A stretch of DNA of 60,000 bases from Owenia fusiformis (lineage: Eukaryota; Annelida; Polychaeta; Sabellida; Oweniidae), in contig CAIIXF020000008.1 of the NCBI GenBank assembly GCA_903813345.2, positions 29,330,005 to 29,390,004 on the forward strand, given 5' to 3'. Position numbers and translations under genes: made by a program. Below, in pieces: positions 13,001-24,185 of the stretch (position 1 is its first letter; every line of letters starts with the position of its first letter). The notes under the pieces are model-generated. The model was not told where the DNA came from and did no database searches. It saw nothing but the letters and a program-made list of their open reading frames with translations.

Positions 13001-16000
13001 CATGCGCATTTAATGCAAAATTTCGGATGAATAAGGGTTAAAAATATTCTTATTCACTCTGAATACCAAAGTTAAAGAGATACACAGATTGGGATACCTT
13101 ATTACAAGCAAGAAATTGTAAAATTACTTTCAAAAAATTGCAGGCATTTGAAAAATAATTTTTTCCTTAGGGGGGTCTATTTTTCAAGGGGAGGGGGTAC
13201 CAAAAATGATTTTTTTACATGTTCCACTTAATAGATTTTGGTAGATTTTTAGTATGTCATTTCATATGTTTATATGAATTGAAAAAACAACATTTTGTTT
13301 CTATTGCAATTAGTTTTGGGTCAAATGTTACTTTGACTGGACTATGTTCAAATTCCCCTTCCTTAGGCTAGTGTGGACGATAATGAAACTTCAAATACTG
13401 TTTGAGTCATTGGCAACGCCTCTGCTTCGCCTTGCTCTTGTTTTTTAAGACGACGCTCAACCGTGAACTACGTCTATTGATGGTTACCCCCAATATTGAA
13501 CTTCAAATAGCTCTTCGCTGCCCACCTCAGCTGATTTACGAATATCGTGGGGTGGCGTTATGATTTACTAAGCTGATAAGCATTTTATCATCTCTGTCAG
13601 GTGATATGAAGACTACATGTATCACTGCCCTCTAATACTTTTACTTGCATTTGTGTCATAGATATCGTTCTTTTGACCACGCCTTGTTTCATGTTACCGC
13701 CATTCTCTTGCAATGTGATTATCTTTTATCCACTACATATCTACTTTTCATTTAGTTCTTGAATTGGCTCCCTATTCTTTAGGCTCATCCGAACAGACAT
13801 GACAAAGATGGTGTGTCTTCTCTCTGATGTTTTTGAAAAAATCCGATGTTATAGTTATCAATTGCAATTCGCTCATTTTGGGACTGACATTGAAACGATG
13901 CCATACGATCAAAACCACTAGACAATGTAATTCTGTAAATGGTACAAGGAAAGTAATGAATGTTGATCCATGAATAAAACTAGATAAATAAAATCTTAAG
14001 TTGTGAAATTAAAATCAATGTTAAATACTTAAAACACAAAATATTCCAAATATTTGAGCAATAATGTACAAGCCAAATACGATTCTATTATCAATGAGAT
14101 TTATATTTAAAACAAAAGCACGTTTTTTGATTATATAATCAACTAGTACTTACAAATCGTAGCCACACACTTGCACGTATAATGTTTGCAGCTTCGTCCT
14201 GGAATAAAAATTAATCTTGTTCCCACACTCAATGTTGGAATTTAACAAATTAACATTTTCAAGTGATTGTTAAATATTAAAGACGGGAGAAATCACATTT
14301 GGGAGCATATATTTATAATTCACCCTAGCTTTTTCTATTCTTTGCAAACACCATTGAAGTGAATTATATATTTTGTATTCATATATTGTATGTAGTATTT
14401 TTTACTTCATATTGTACTTTATGCCAGGAATAGCAAGTCTCAGACTGAAGCTACAAAGTCTTATCGTATGATCTGTAAAATGAAGCCCTCTGATTGGCCA
14501 GTTCTTGTGATGTACCAATTTGTATTGCTACTGAGATTGTCCCCACTGATCATCTCCATAGCAATACAGAAAATATAGTACGGAGGCGGGGACAATCTCA
14601 GTAGCAATACAGAGAATACAGAATAATTCTTAGGGATCATTTCCCAAGTAAAATGTATTGGCCTAAGATCACACGATAAAAACGTTATTAAATGATTCGA
14701 AGTGCAATACAGGATATATTCTGTCTCGATATTCTGAATTGGCACTCGACTTCGTCTCGTTACAATACAGAATTTCTCGAGCAAAATATATCTTGTATTG
14801 CACTTCAAATCATTTAATAACTTATAATATATACATGCCATAATTATTCAACCTACAATATCCAATATCTTTATCAGGGACATTCCCATATTCACAGTTA
14901 CAGTCTCATTTGTAAACGTCACAGGTCTCACTAGAATGTTGTGATTGGTCAAGTTATTGATGAGATCTGCAAAAGGATAAGCAAACTCAAAGAATATTAC
15001 TATAGGTTGTATTAGCGAATTAACCTACTATTTTATAACAAACTCATTTAAATATTAATAGAACAGTGGCAGGTTCTATTGATGGTTAAATGAGTTGCCC
15101 ATGAAATACTGAGAAGGTTAATCCGGTAGCCGACAGCCGAAAGTTACATAAAGCGAATACAAGCTTAGATAATGAGTTATTAGGAAGGTTTAGATACACG
15201 TTTCTTAAACTTGTTTGTAAGCGTGTAGATTTATGGTCCTCTGTGGATTATAGTTCTCCCATTTGTACAGTGTTTACTTGGCCGACTGAGTACGAATACG
15301 GAAAATGATTGTATTAGGTCCCTGGAAAAGTGAATTGAGAGCGGGACAGTAATGCCAGGGGTAGTGTGTGCCAAAACTCCAGAAAATCACAAAAACCTAT
15401 GTTGTGGTAGCTTACTATGAAGTGACCCATTATCATTATAGATTGGTCCATCAACTATTCATTTTTACTTGTCTGCACTCAAAAAGGTGACACGAAAGGG
15501 CTAAACGGCTTGCACCAAGGTTCAACCATCAAAAAGATGAGTTTGATAAAAAATTATTTTTTTCAAATAATAGCAATGGGTATACAATATAGGAGGCAAA
15601 TTTGATATTGATAAGTATGATAGTCCATTTGCGTGTGGCCATTTTCATAAAAAACAATAATTGTGAAGAATTGTATATTTCTGACCTGAAAATACCATCT
15701 TAATTGAAAAGTCATGGTTGTTAATGATAATATTCCTATTTCACCTATTCATTGTTTTCAAAATATTTTAATTACCATTATATTCATTTTTGGCAAAGTA
15801 AATAAATATAGGGCTCACACAAGGATCAACTTTATTTGCAATATTTTCATATTAAGTGATGTTTTGAAAAAATATAAGGTTAAACACAATTTTATTTGTT
15901 AAATGTTTAACAAAATAAACAGAGTGTGTTTATTTCATTGTTTTGACTGAAAAATCGCAATTCATTGCTCTTCCTCTAAGAACGGCAGGGGATATACAAG

Positions 16001-19000
16001 TACATAAACAGTCTTAAAAAACGTTGATCCTTGTGTAAGCCCTACACTTATTTACTTTACCAGAAACTGATATAATGGTTATTCGTCGGTATGAAAATCA
16101 TTTCAAAGGTAAAATAGGAATAATGTCTTTGAACTTGGAATAAAAAGCATTATATGGTTAGAAATACCCAATTTTTACCATAATTGTTTTTAATAATATA
16201 ACCATACCCTCATGGACTATCTTTACATTTCAATAACCAATGTGCATTATATCTTGCATGTTTTACTGCAATTATTTGTAAAACTATTTTTAAATCTTAC
16301 ATTTTTGACTGGAAAATGAAGAGACAATACTCAAATATACTCATATTATTGGTCACATTTGGTTATTTCACCCAAACAGATTCGAGATTTTTTAGTCCAG
16401 GCATATGAAGAAACTAGTGTGAATTAAATGGTCATATTATTTGTTGTTTGATTTAACTAAATATAATATGTTGAACCTGCTTTGGCCATTAAACTTTAAA
16501 TTTGCTTTAAATTTAGATTTTGGAAAACACATCCGCTTACTGATCCAATTCAGAACTATTAAAGAAAGTAACTCTCGTGAAAAACTTAGTCATCGTGACT
16601 GTTTATTACTAATTGCAGTCATTAAACTAATGACCTCATATTTGGGTATCCTCTCTTCTGATATGATTTTACAATTTACTTCAAATTGGCAAAGGACCAG
16701 GTATAGTATGGCAAGTGATATTTGATCGTCATATATTTTACCATGACTACTTTCTCAATATAAATATGACATTTCTCAAAAACACAATATGTTATCTTTC
16801 AAGAAAATTCAATTCTCAATCATTACAAAAATATCATTCAAACAATCTAAAAAACTATGAATGGGGAACCCATCTCAACATTTTTTTTGAAATTATTTAC
16901 TCAACAGAGGTTCTTCTTTTTTATTTGAATTGCATGAAAATATTATTCAACAAGTGGTCTAAAACTTTTTCATTAGTAGAATTGTAATGAAAGTGTAGTT
17001 TTGGAGATATGAATTTTCAATGACAAAATTATGTTGAAAACGATGGATAGTCTGAGTTTTTCCAATGGTAAATAACATGGATTTTGTGGTTTTTAACTTT
17101 ATCACATTTCAATACCCGTCCCCTTTTCAGAATTTGTTAATTCATTAGCGTAGAAGTACTTTTGATATATTCGAATTAAGAAAAAATACTTTAGAAAATA
17201 AGCCTAATATTTTTCAAAAAGTGACAAAGTGGGGATCTTATCAATAATATTTCAGATATATTTTCAAATATTTATATTTTCAATTGCAATTTATTTATAC
17301 ATTCAAGCATTATGTTTACGAATGTTATTAATAACAGGTGGCACCACATTTGATGCTTATACCCGTACATATAGTAGTAAAATCATGTAGCGTATCATTA
17401 AGTTCTCAAGGAATCAAACCAGAATGAAATCATAAAAAATAAGTTGAAAAATAAAGGTTGAGGGGGATTCATGATGTTTTTTCTTTTCAAGTGAAGAAGT
17501 TGGATGATATCATTTTTATCACAGGGACTTTACATAATATTGAGCTATGACCTTGAAATGATCTTGATCCATAAACACTGACTTATAGATCTCTTGTCAC
17601 TTTATCATTGGTCATTAAATAGGACTGTAGCCCCACATTTGCCAACTACCTAGATATTGACCTTGAAATGACCTTGACACCAGGTCACCTAATCATTGGT
17701 CGCCAAAGGTCACAATTCTTCTCAATTTATTGATATTGATGACCTTGCAATCATCTTGACCTATAGACCTTGACCCTGACAACAGGTTGTCGGTTGTTAA
17801 GGGTCAGAATTGTTCTCAATTGCCTTAAAACACCAAATTGCTAGATATTGACCTTGAAATTACCTACACCCATTCAGTTGATCTTTACCTCAGGTCACAT
17901 AATCATCGGTTGTGAAGGGTCACACCATCGGCAAAATGTCTTAAAATGCCAATTATCCTAGATATTGATATTTTAAACCTGAAATGACCCTGACTTTTGA
18001 CCTATGTTGAATACATATTTTATGAATAAAACATACGAAGTTGAAAACTGATTTTTTTGAAATGAAATTGCTGCTAATGCTTCAAAACTAAGGTATCTTT
18101 ATTGCAAAAGTAATATTTAAATTGAATAAACCAAAAGAGATAGACTTAAATTATCTAATTTTCCATCAGATTTAGTAAAATTACTACTCTTTACTCTTAA
18201 GTAAATGTTGCAATGAATGCTCACATATAATATCTTGTTGTATATCAATCTAGTGCAACTGCTACAGGTATCACGTACGTATCTGTAAACAAATCAAACT
18301 TCTTTGATGTTGATGTAATGCAAATTGGTATCTTTTAATATGACGTCCGTAAGATAAACCATCAATACTTCTAGGATTGTCAAAACTTGCGAATAAAATC
18401 AATTCCCTCTCATCACTGTCACACCCATTACTACAAGATGATGTCTCTTAGATCACTGTCTGCAAGCTATAAACTAAGTGATGCACTAAATGCTCGTAAT
18501 ACTTTTTTATTCAAAATCAAAAGTCAATGATACTATTCCTATTTTACCTATTAAATGATTTTTATATATCCGAATAACCATTATATACGTTTTTGACAAA
18601 GTAAATAATTGTAGGGCCCACACAAGGATCAGCTTTTTAAAGACTTTTTCGTACTGGTGTAGACTCTCCTGCTTGCGAAGCAAGGGCGATGAATTGAGAT
18701 TTTTCAGTCGAAACAAGAAAACAAACATACAATTGTTTTTTCTTCAACAAATTAAAAAAAAATTTAGTTTACCTTCGTATTTTTTCAAAACATCACTTAA
18801 TATGAAATTGCTATGAACAAAGTTGATCCTTGTGTGAGCCCTATAATTATTTACTTTGTCAAAAACTAATGAAATGGTTATTGGTATATTTAAAAAACAT
18901 GGACTATATAAAATAGGAATAATATCCTTGACAACAGTAAATTTTTAATTGAAAACGCATTTTAAGGTCATAAATATCCATTTTTTTACCATAATTGTTT

Positions 19001-19947
19001 TTCATAAAATTACTACACTCGAATGGACTATCATTACACATCAATATCAAATTTGCGTCTTATTTTATATACTTACAAGTATTATTTAAAAAATGTATAT
19101 TTTGCAAACTCATCTTTTTGACGGTCGCACCTTGGTGCAAGCCGTTTAGCCCTTTCGTGTCACTATTTTGACTGCAGACAAGTAAAAATGAATAGATAAT
19201 AGATCAATCTAAAATGACTATGGGTCAATTCATAGTAAGCTACCACAACATAGGTTTAGCCTAACTAAGCCACTTAGAAAGCAATTTGGCACACACTAGG
19301 GTCGAAATATTACACGCTCACGTACAGGTTGTTTTAAAAACGTATAACTTAACCTGTCTGTTATCGCATTGTACAGTACGTACACTTACTGTACGCACAC
19401 ACGTAATGGTCAAGGCGTATGCATGGAGCTAGCGCGCACAGACAAATAAAACGAGATGCGGTTGAGGATACATCTGGCGCCATTGTGCGAAACATTTTAC
19501 TAATGATCGGTATCAGACGCATGACAACTTGTTTTACTGAGCGCTATTTCTTTAGAGAACATTACTATTTCTACCCAAACTCCATTGACCTCAAATATTA
19601 CTCACACGACATAAACATGGATACAAAAATGTATGATCTTTGCGTATTGAGCATTAACGTACACGCCTCGGTCACGTTTGCTCTACGGCAACAGTACGGC
19701 GGTCGTAGCTTCCCAAAAACGAGAGAAATACGCAGCATAAAATATAGGGATAGGTAGTACGATGTAGATTTTCTATATCGATTTTGTGAACCCACGGCCG
19801 CCGAACGTTTGCCGTAGATCTAATGTGAGCGAGGCATTACTCACCTTCTTCTACTGTCCCTTTAACTGCCCCAACGTGCTGCAAACATAGTATAAAAGCA
19901 GCAAAACTAGCAAATACCAATGGCAATTTCTGGCAATACGGCTTCAT
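3790..19947 (-). CDS. Nicotinic acetylcholine receptor-type Cys-loop ligand-gated ion channel subunit, eight exons
   Basis: The model joins, in minus-strand order, 19947-19845, 14966-14857, 14198-14154, 8874-8581, 7984-7711, 7080-6994, 5834-5716 and 4065-3790. Every junction is GT-AG with consistent phase, giving 435 residues. The order is signal peptide (1 to about 28), ligand-binding domain, Cys-loop C157-C171 with 13 residues between, vicinal C223-C224 in YYPCCKEPY (alpha-type loop C), TM1-TM3, a short cytoplasmic loop, and TM4 (VALTLDRYFFVIMLVM). Y120, W178, Y221 and Y228 sit at expected aromatic-box positions. Exon 3 is 45 bases, as in vertebrate nicotinic genes. The TM2 approach reads IPGK, not the cation-type GEK, so ion selectivity may differ. 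Ligand unproven; family very likely. Confidence 0.92.
4238..5062. repeat. Tandem repeat, ~162-bp unit, about five copies
   Basis: The block AAAATCCAAAATGG recurs at 4400, 4561, 4723, 4884 and 5047, so spacing is 161-163 bases. Units share CATACTAAGAATCATCCCTG and AGACAAGACTTTACAGACAA. Divergence between units is visible, so the array is not recent. Confidence 0.85.
5541..5599 (+). repeat. ACGG/ACAG tetranucleotide microsatellite
   Basis: Alternating GACA and GACG tetranucleotides. Translations rich in Pro-Ser-Val-Cys or Asp-Gly-Gln-Thr from this stretch are artefacts of the repeat. Confidence 0.9.
5716..5834 (-). CDS. Receptor exon 7: TM3
   Basis: 119 bases between TTTCTAG and GTAATA, encoding WVYLYNMAMTTVSLFLTLV and then GRPVPNFIRK, the TM3 and the start of the cytoplasmic loop (compare MPxWVRK in nicotinic subunits). 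It enters in phase 1 (joined Val codon) and leaves in phase 0. Confidence 0.87.
5980..6972. mobile_element. Palindromic mariner-like transposon derivative with ~385-bp inverted arms
   Basis: TA duplications flank CAGGGTGACCGG at both ends (5978-5979 and 6973-6974). Each arm carries the decayed C-terminal part of an IS630/Tc1/mariner transposase reading outward: NPPDFFLWVNLKDNVYQNNP on the minus strand of the left arm and a NPADFFLYGYLKDNLYQNNP-like frame on the plus strand of the right arm. The centre (about 6370-6590) also contains a degenerate QQD-like segment. Both ends derive from the same transposon end, so this is a foldback form and cannot encode an active enzyme. Confidence 0.82.
6994..7080 (-). 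CDS. Receptor exon 6: TM2 pore helix
   Basis: An 87-base exon too short for ORF finding. After TTCTTAG it reads LLVLLIEVIQLMMLNSALP and then GHRVNTPIV, aligning without gaps to the nicotinic TM2 and TM2-TM3 loop. The donor GTAAGC lies about 20 bases from the end of a mariner-type element. Confidence 0.85.
7711..7984 (-). CDS. Receptor exon 5: loop C, TM1 and entry of TM2
   Basis: Starts LDLAFFSDL after TTGCAG. Carries YYPCCKEPYPDITF (vicinal cysteines) and TM1 (YLVVVYIYPVVIVAFV), then LIPHQIPGKVLFG. I end it at 7711 before GTATGT, inside the TM2 glycine codon; the open frame beyond that is intron. Phase 1 matches exon 6. Confidence 0.9.
8018..8255 (+). repeat. Dispersed repeat, copy 2
   Basis: Same family and orientation as 48-305. 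Sits in the receptor intron between exons 4 and 5. Confidence 0.7.
8581..8874 (-). CDS. Receptor exon 4: Cys-loop and aromatic box
   Basis: 98 codons, phase 0 at both ends, acceptor TTTTTCAG, donor GTAGGT. Contains LAWDPSIYD, LWRPDIVLYN, the Cys-loop CNLNYRLYPYDEQTC and FGSWTHDGF, all near-canonical for nicotinic subunits. Confidence 0.93.
10530..10880. repeat. Diverged tandem repeat with GGCCATCTTG motifs
   Basis: Roughly three units share CACATGTTACAT, AAGTTCTAGAGCTGAT-like blocks and repeated GGCCATCTTGCAT. The inverse motif (CAAAATGGC) recurs in the pearl-like element, suggesting distant relation. Confidence 0.6.
11041..11830. repeat. Cluster of TATGCCATA/TATGGCATA palindromic short repeats
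   Basis: Two patches (about 11041-11112 and 11638-11830) contain many copies of a ~20-base unit such as CTGCAGGTGAGTATGGCATA in alternating orientations, separated by unrelated sequence. CTGCAG and CCGCAG palindromes sit between units. Confidence 0.65.
12577..12860 (+). repeat. Two-copy direct repeat
   Basis: 12577-12700 and 12745-12860 share AATTCTCC, AGTGATTTAAAAATAAGTGA-like and GAATGAAGGCCTA blocks. An old tandem duplication inside the foldback. Confidence 0.65.
14154..14198 (-). CDS. Receptor exon 3 (45 bp)
   Basis: Fifteen codons between TTCCAG and GTAAGT, corresponding to the DEKNQ...NVWL block of nicotinic subunits. Its length matches the classical 45-bp exon of this family. Confidence 0.88.
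14525..14821. repeat. Two adjacent hairpins in receptor intron 2
   Basis: The first stem is GCTACTGAGATTGTCCCC (14525) against GGGGACAATCTCAGTAGC (ending 14608). The second is GTTATTAAATGATTCGAAGT (14683) against its near-perfect inverse ending at 14821, about 35 bases from exon 2. Confidence 0.75.
14857..14966 (-). CDS. Receptor exon 2: start of ligand-binding domain
   Basis: Reads DLINNLTNHNILVRPV and then VNMGMSLIKILDI, the conserved RPV and beta-strand segment of nicotinic subunits. Acceptor TTTTGCAG, donor GTAGGT. It carries N-glycosylation sequons NLT and NET. The exon 3 that follows (14154-14198) encodes DEAANIIRASVWLRF. Confidence 0.88.
15362..19298. mobile_element. ~3.9-kb nested foldback element in receptor intron 1
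   Basis: Ends TAGTGTGTGCCAAA (15362-15375) and its inverse (19285-19298). Arms of roughly 0.7 kb match: AAACCTATGTTGTGGTAGCT, TTTTTACTTGTCTGCA and GGGCTAAACGGCTTGCACCA occur left and inverted right. Each arm holds a smaller hairpin: the motif CACACAAGGATCAAC occurs at about 15815 and 18615 and inverted at about 16025 and 18820. The AT-rich middle holds only random open frames. Confidence 0.72.
17540..18010 (+). repeat. Degenerate tandem repeat (GATATTGACCTTGAAATGACC)
   Basis: About four units of roughly 100-110 bases with GATATTGACCTTGAAATGAC, CAGGTCAC and AATCATTGGT blocks, inside the foldback of receptor intron 1. Confidence 0.6.
19845..19947 (-). CDS. Receptor exon 1: signal peptide
   Basis: ATG at 19947 opens MKPYCQKLPLVFASFAAF, a basic start and then a hydrophobic core typical of a secretory signal. 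The exon has 34 codons plus one base, ending before GTGAGT. Its last G joins AT of exon 2 to make Asp. Intron 1 then runs nearly 4.9 kb. Confidence 0.85.
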
Positions 19948-20164
19948 CTTGAAGAACGCCCGTCGAGGAACATTACTGTAATTCTCTGTTGTTGTAAACT
20001 GGTATATGTGTGTACAACGAAACCACTTGTTGTTAGCGTATCATATCACATTACGTCTTGCTGCCTTCTCAGTTTCCTAAATGTTTCTGTCAGTGTGTTT
20101 CAAAATGTGTTCGAGGGGTCCTTTCAACAAGTCAACAAATACCATGCATACCCCGAGAGCGTTG

Positions 20165-20838
20165 TAAAAATATTTATTTATTTATTTATTTATTTAGAAA
20201 AAATGTATATACAATAATAATACATGACTAATACTGACACCGAATGGCATATAAAAGTATAATGTCAAGTATCAAAAAAAAGTATCACTAGCAAATATAA
20301 AATATATATATATATAGTCTAACTAGTTTACAAGGGTATATAGGTATATGAGTTTCATATATACAAGTATTTACATGATATAACATAGTACAATGCATAC
20401 ACTAAGCATGTATGTACGTTGTGTTTAAATGATGTGCCATGACTATTGTAATATACAATGCGTGGATAGTAAATAAAGATGTTTAATAAGACAGATTTTT
20501 TATAAGTAGCTTGACAAGAGGTCAGATTTGTAGGCCTTTTTAAAGGAGGTTATAGATTTTGACATTTTTGTGGAATTTTTAAGAGAATTCCATAGTGAAG
20601 GCCCATTCCGTTTTATGGAAAATTTGTTCGCATGTTCAATATGGAAGTTGTCACATTGGCGGGTATTATAACTATGTGTATCACTGTTTATTTGGAAATT
20701 TGTATCGAGTAGTAGAAATACGCCTGGTAATTTTTGATGGGGCGCATTGTTAATTTTTCTAATTTGCAATAACGTAGATATTCCCGCAAATTGTTTTTTC
20801 AATGACCATATCAAAGTCATATTATGATTACCTTGCAA
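20165..20838 (-). mobile_element. 3' fragment of a non-LTR retrotransposon (LINE)
   Basis: A minus-strand frame at 20500-20838 reads HSYNTRQCDNFHIEHANKFS and RNGPSLWNSLKNST, then a SITSFKKAYKSDLLSSYL tail. This is the typical C-terminus after the reverse transcriptase of CR1/L2-like LINEs. Downstream on that strand a 3' UTR leads to an (AAAT)n tail, seen on the plus strand as a TATTTATTTATTT run near 20168-20197. It is 5'-truncated, as LINEs usually are. The clade is uncertain. Confidence 0.75.
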
Positions 20839-22868
20839 TATATGTTACCTGCATGTAGGCAATCAATTTGATTTTAATAATTTGAGGCAACCCCTATACA
20901 CTGCTGTTGACTAAAGTTAAACTATGAAGAATCGAGACAGCTGTATGTACACCCTATCCACGTGATCTATTCCGTCAGTGGCACTGGGTTTGTAGACATA
21001 ACTGCGAAATATAGACATGGATTGTTTCATTAGAAATAGTGACCTTATCATTCTGAAATAGATTGTTTTGCAGCTAGTTTTCTCCAGTTGAGGACATTCA
21101 ATACAAGAGTGTTAACTTGTACGTAATTCAAGCAACATGGGAATCGAATTAACGAAATCAAAAATGGGGGTGGGAAGAAAAAAAATCATATCTAGGCTTT
21201 ATAAGGCTTGGCTTATCGTCACAATTCTAAAACAACAATTTGCACGACTTTCAAGAACATTAAAAGAATACTTCAAAGGTATTCATCAAGCAATTTTTGA
21301 AAAAAGTTTTTCTCAAATTCGTGAAGAGAATGCAATTTGCAAATACTTGGCGATTATATATTATTGATTATCTATCAAACAGAGCAGTAATAATCACTTT
21401 GCATTTTTCACATTATTAGAACCAAGGTACATGTAACTATCAATCTTTTAAGAATTTAATTTTTATTGGCATCAACTTCTAATAATCATAACGTTGCCCC
21501 TTTAATATCAGTAATGTCACTCAGGCCCAGGAATACGTTAAAAATGTTTAAAAAGTCCCCTAGTGTACTGAGTTGGTAATGCGTGGTGTATACATGTATA
21601 TATTATCTTTTACTATACTAGTATTACTTACATTGAATAAGAATAATACTGATTTTTTATTAATGATTGTATACCCGGGCCTCAGCCCAGTCACCTTGAT
21701 TTTCGCTGTCTGTTACTCAAGCCAGAAAAGGCACAAACAAACTTGCGAACTTAAGGACTTTAAGAAACAGAGGAGTGTCAATTTTCACACGGTGAGGTTT
21801 ACACGTGTAGCTTCATTTACTTGTAGTGCTCACATGGTCATGCGTTATCATATATAGATGATTACCGCTTCTTTAACTACTTTACTCGATATATAATTGA
21901 TTATCGGAAAAAGCTTTATCATATATCGTTACCGCTTATGTAACTAATTTACTTGAAATGTGATTGATTATCGGAAACGGCTGATTTGATCTGATCGAGG
22001 AATAACTTCACTAGTAGGTCCGACTTGATTATACGACTGATGCAGAACCTGCCATTTTGTCTGCACATAAATGTACCTGAAGTATAGCGGCAAAATAATC
22101 TAACCATGTTATTAAAACGTAAGTGATATTCGCGATATTCCTTGCATGGGTTTGTTTCCTCTATTTCAGATTTGCCCTTGTTCAAAATTGGGTGGAGGTC
22201 ATTCAAACCATTCTATATCTAGATTGTTTTCTGTGATAAAGTCGGTTCCAGTATTACCTCGTTTGCAACAATATGTTTACTCTCATCCTCCTTAGCAGGT
22301 CCAAAATCCGTACCTCCTTCTTCCCCCTGCTATAACCAATTTGGACGCGCCCGATTTAACTTAATCACGTGATCTAACTATGTGCAATGACTTATACATG
22401 ATTTCTGTCGCAGTGTTGCGACAGCCAATCAGATTGCGAGTTCTTAATCGGGGAAATGGTAACTGCTTATCGCAGGGGGTAAAAAGAAAGAATATGTTCT
22501 GGATTTTGAAACCCTGTGATCGGAGGATGGTTAACTCTCGGAGTCATGAATTTATCTCAACAAAATACATACTACAAATATACAGTACGATGCAATGCAG
22601 CATGTATGATTCGGTATTTAGAATTCCCAAATCAACGATGGGTAGAGTAGTACTCATATATCGGATAACAGCACAAATGTCTCTGACCATTAATAATTTT
22701 GGTATACCATTTTACAAGAAACGAGGCCTATATCTAAATGAGGCCCATTTTTATTAACTCCCCGCCGGTCAGCCACGAAGGAGGAAGACTGACTGGATCA
22801 AATTAAGTAAATGCACCGTCAATGAGTTAGGGTTTGCTAGAATATATGGAGTATTGTGAATCAATAAC
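20839..22868. other. Intergenic region, no gene identified
   Basis: Open frames here are short, lack family similarity and lack splice logic. A short tandem duplication around GATTGATTATCGGAAA is visible at about 21857-21980. Nothing else can be supported. Confidence 0.5.
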
Positions 22869-24185
22869 ACTGGTCGGTTGCTAGATCCATCCATCCACAC
22901 ACTCATCCATCCTCACCTTTACCCACCCACGTCAAGATACTGTAAGCATTAACGAATAATAAGACTGGTCGGTTGCTAGATCCATCCATCCACACACTCA
23001 TCCATCATCACCTTTACCCACCCACGTCAAGATACTGTAAGCATTAACGAATAATAAGACTGGTCGGTTGCTAGATCCATCCATCCACACACTCATCCAT
23101 CATCACCTTTACCCACCCACGTCAAGATACTGTAAGCATTAACGAATACTAAGACTGGTCGGTTGCTAGATCCATCCATCCACACACTCATCCATCATCA
23201 CCTTTACCCACCCACATCAGGATACTGTAAACATTAACGAATAATAAGACTGGTCGGTTGCTAGATCCATCCATCCACACACTCATCCATCCTCACATTC
23301 ACCCACCAACATCAAGATACTGTAAACATTAACGAATAATAAGACTGGTCGGTTGCTAGATCCATCCATCCACACACTCATCCATCATCACCTTTACCCA
23401 CCCACATCAGGATACTGTAAACATTAACGAATAATAAGACTGGTCGGTTGCTAGATCCATCCATCCACACACTCATCCATCCTCACATTCACCCACCCAC
23501 GTCAAGATACTGTAAACATTAACGAATAATAAGACTGGTCGGTTGCTAGATCCATCCATCCACACACTCATCCATCCTCACATTCACCCACCCACGTCAA
23601 GATACTGTAAACATTAACGAATAATAAGACTGGTCGGTTGCTAGATCCATCCATCCACACACTCATCCATCCTCACATTCACCCACCAACATCAAGATAC
23701 TGTAAACATTAACGAATAATAAGACTGGTCGGTTGCTAGATCCATCCATCCACACACTCATCCATCCTCACATTCACCCACCCACGTCAAGATACTGTAA
23801 ACATTAACGAATAATAAGACTGGTCGGTTGCTAGATCCATCCGTCCACACACTCATCCATCCTCACATTCACCCACCCACATCAGGATACTGTAAACATT
23901 AACGAATAATAAGACTGGTCGGTTGCTAGATCCATCCATCCACACACTCATCCATCCTCACATTCACCCACCCACGTCAAGATACTGTAAACATTAACGA
24001 ATAATAAGACTGGTCGGTTGCTAGATCCATCCATCCACACACTCATCCATCATCACCTTTACCCACCCACGTCAAGATACTGTAAACATTAACGAATAAT
24101 AAGACTGGTCGGTTGCTAGATCCATCCATCCACACACTCATCCATCCTCACATTCACCCACCCACGTCAAGATACTGTAAACATT
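22869..24185 (+). repeat. 95-bp satellite/minisatellite, about 14 units
   Basis: ACTGGTCGGTTGCTAGATCC recurs exactly every 95 bases from 22869 to 24104. Units differ at a few sites: CATCACCTTTACCC versus CCTCACATTCACCC, CACGTCAAG versus CACATCAGG or CAACATCAAG, and GTAAGC versus GTAAAC. The 'GTAAGC' form is confined to the first three units. There is no coding potential. Confidence 0.97.

Larger units (their letters stand above)
9541..13350. mobile_element. Large degenerate foldback element or inverted-repeat pair
   Basis: Sequence at 9541-9720 reappears inverted at about 13190-13350. Shared blocks are TTTCTATTGCAAT, GTTTTGGGT, TTTTGGTAGATTTTTAGTATGT and a C-rich/G-rich patch. Identity is moderate with indels, so it is ancient. 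No transposase frame was seen inside. It occupies most of the receptor intron between exons 3 and 4. Exact ends are not resolved. Confidence 0.55.

Noticed and set aside
16441-16987. Frames of 94 and 90 codons in receptor intron 1
   Set aside because: Inside the AT-rich loop of a foldback element, no similarity or splice support.
19419-19757. 112-codon plus-strand frame in receptor intron 1
   Set aside because: No family similarity and no splice or promoter signals; lies opposite the transcribed receptor intron.
22380-22757. 125-codon frame before the satellite
   Set aside because: No recognisable domain, composition like surrounding intergenic DNA, no splice context.
22869-24185. CRISPR-like array
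   Set aside because: Units are contiguous 95-mers without unique spacers, in an animal nuclear context; it is a satellite.
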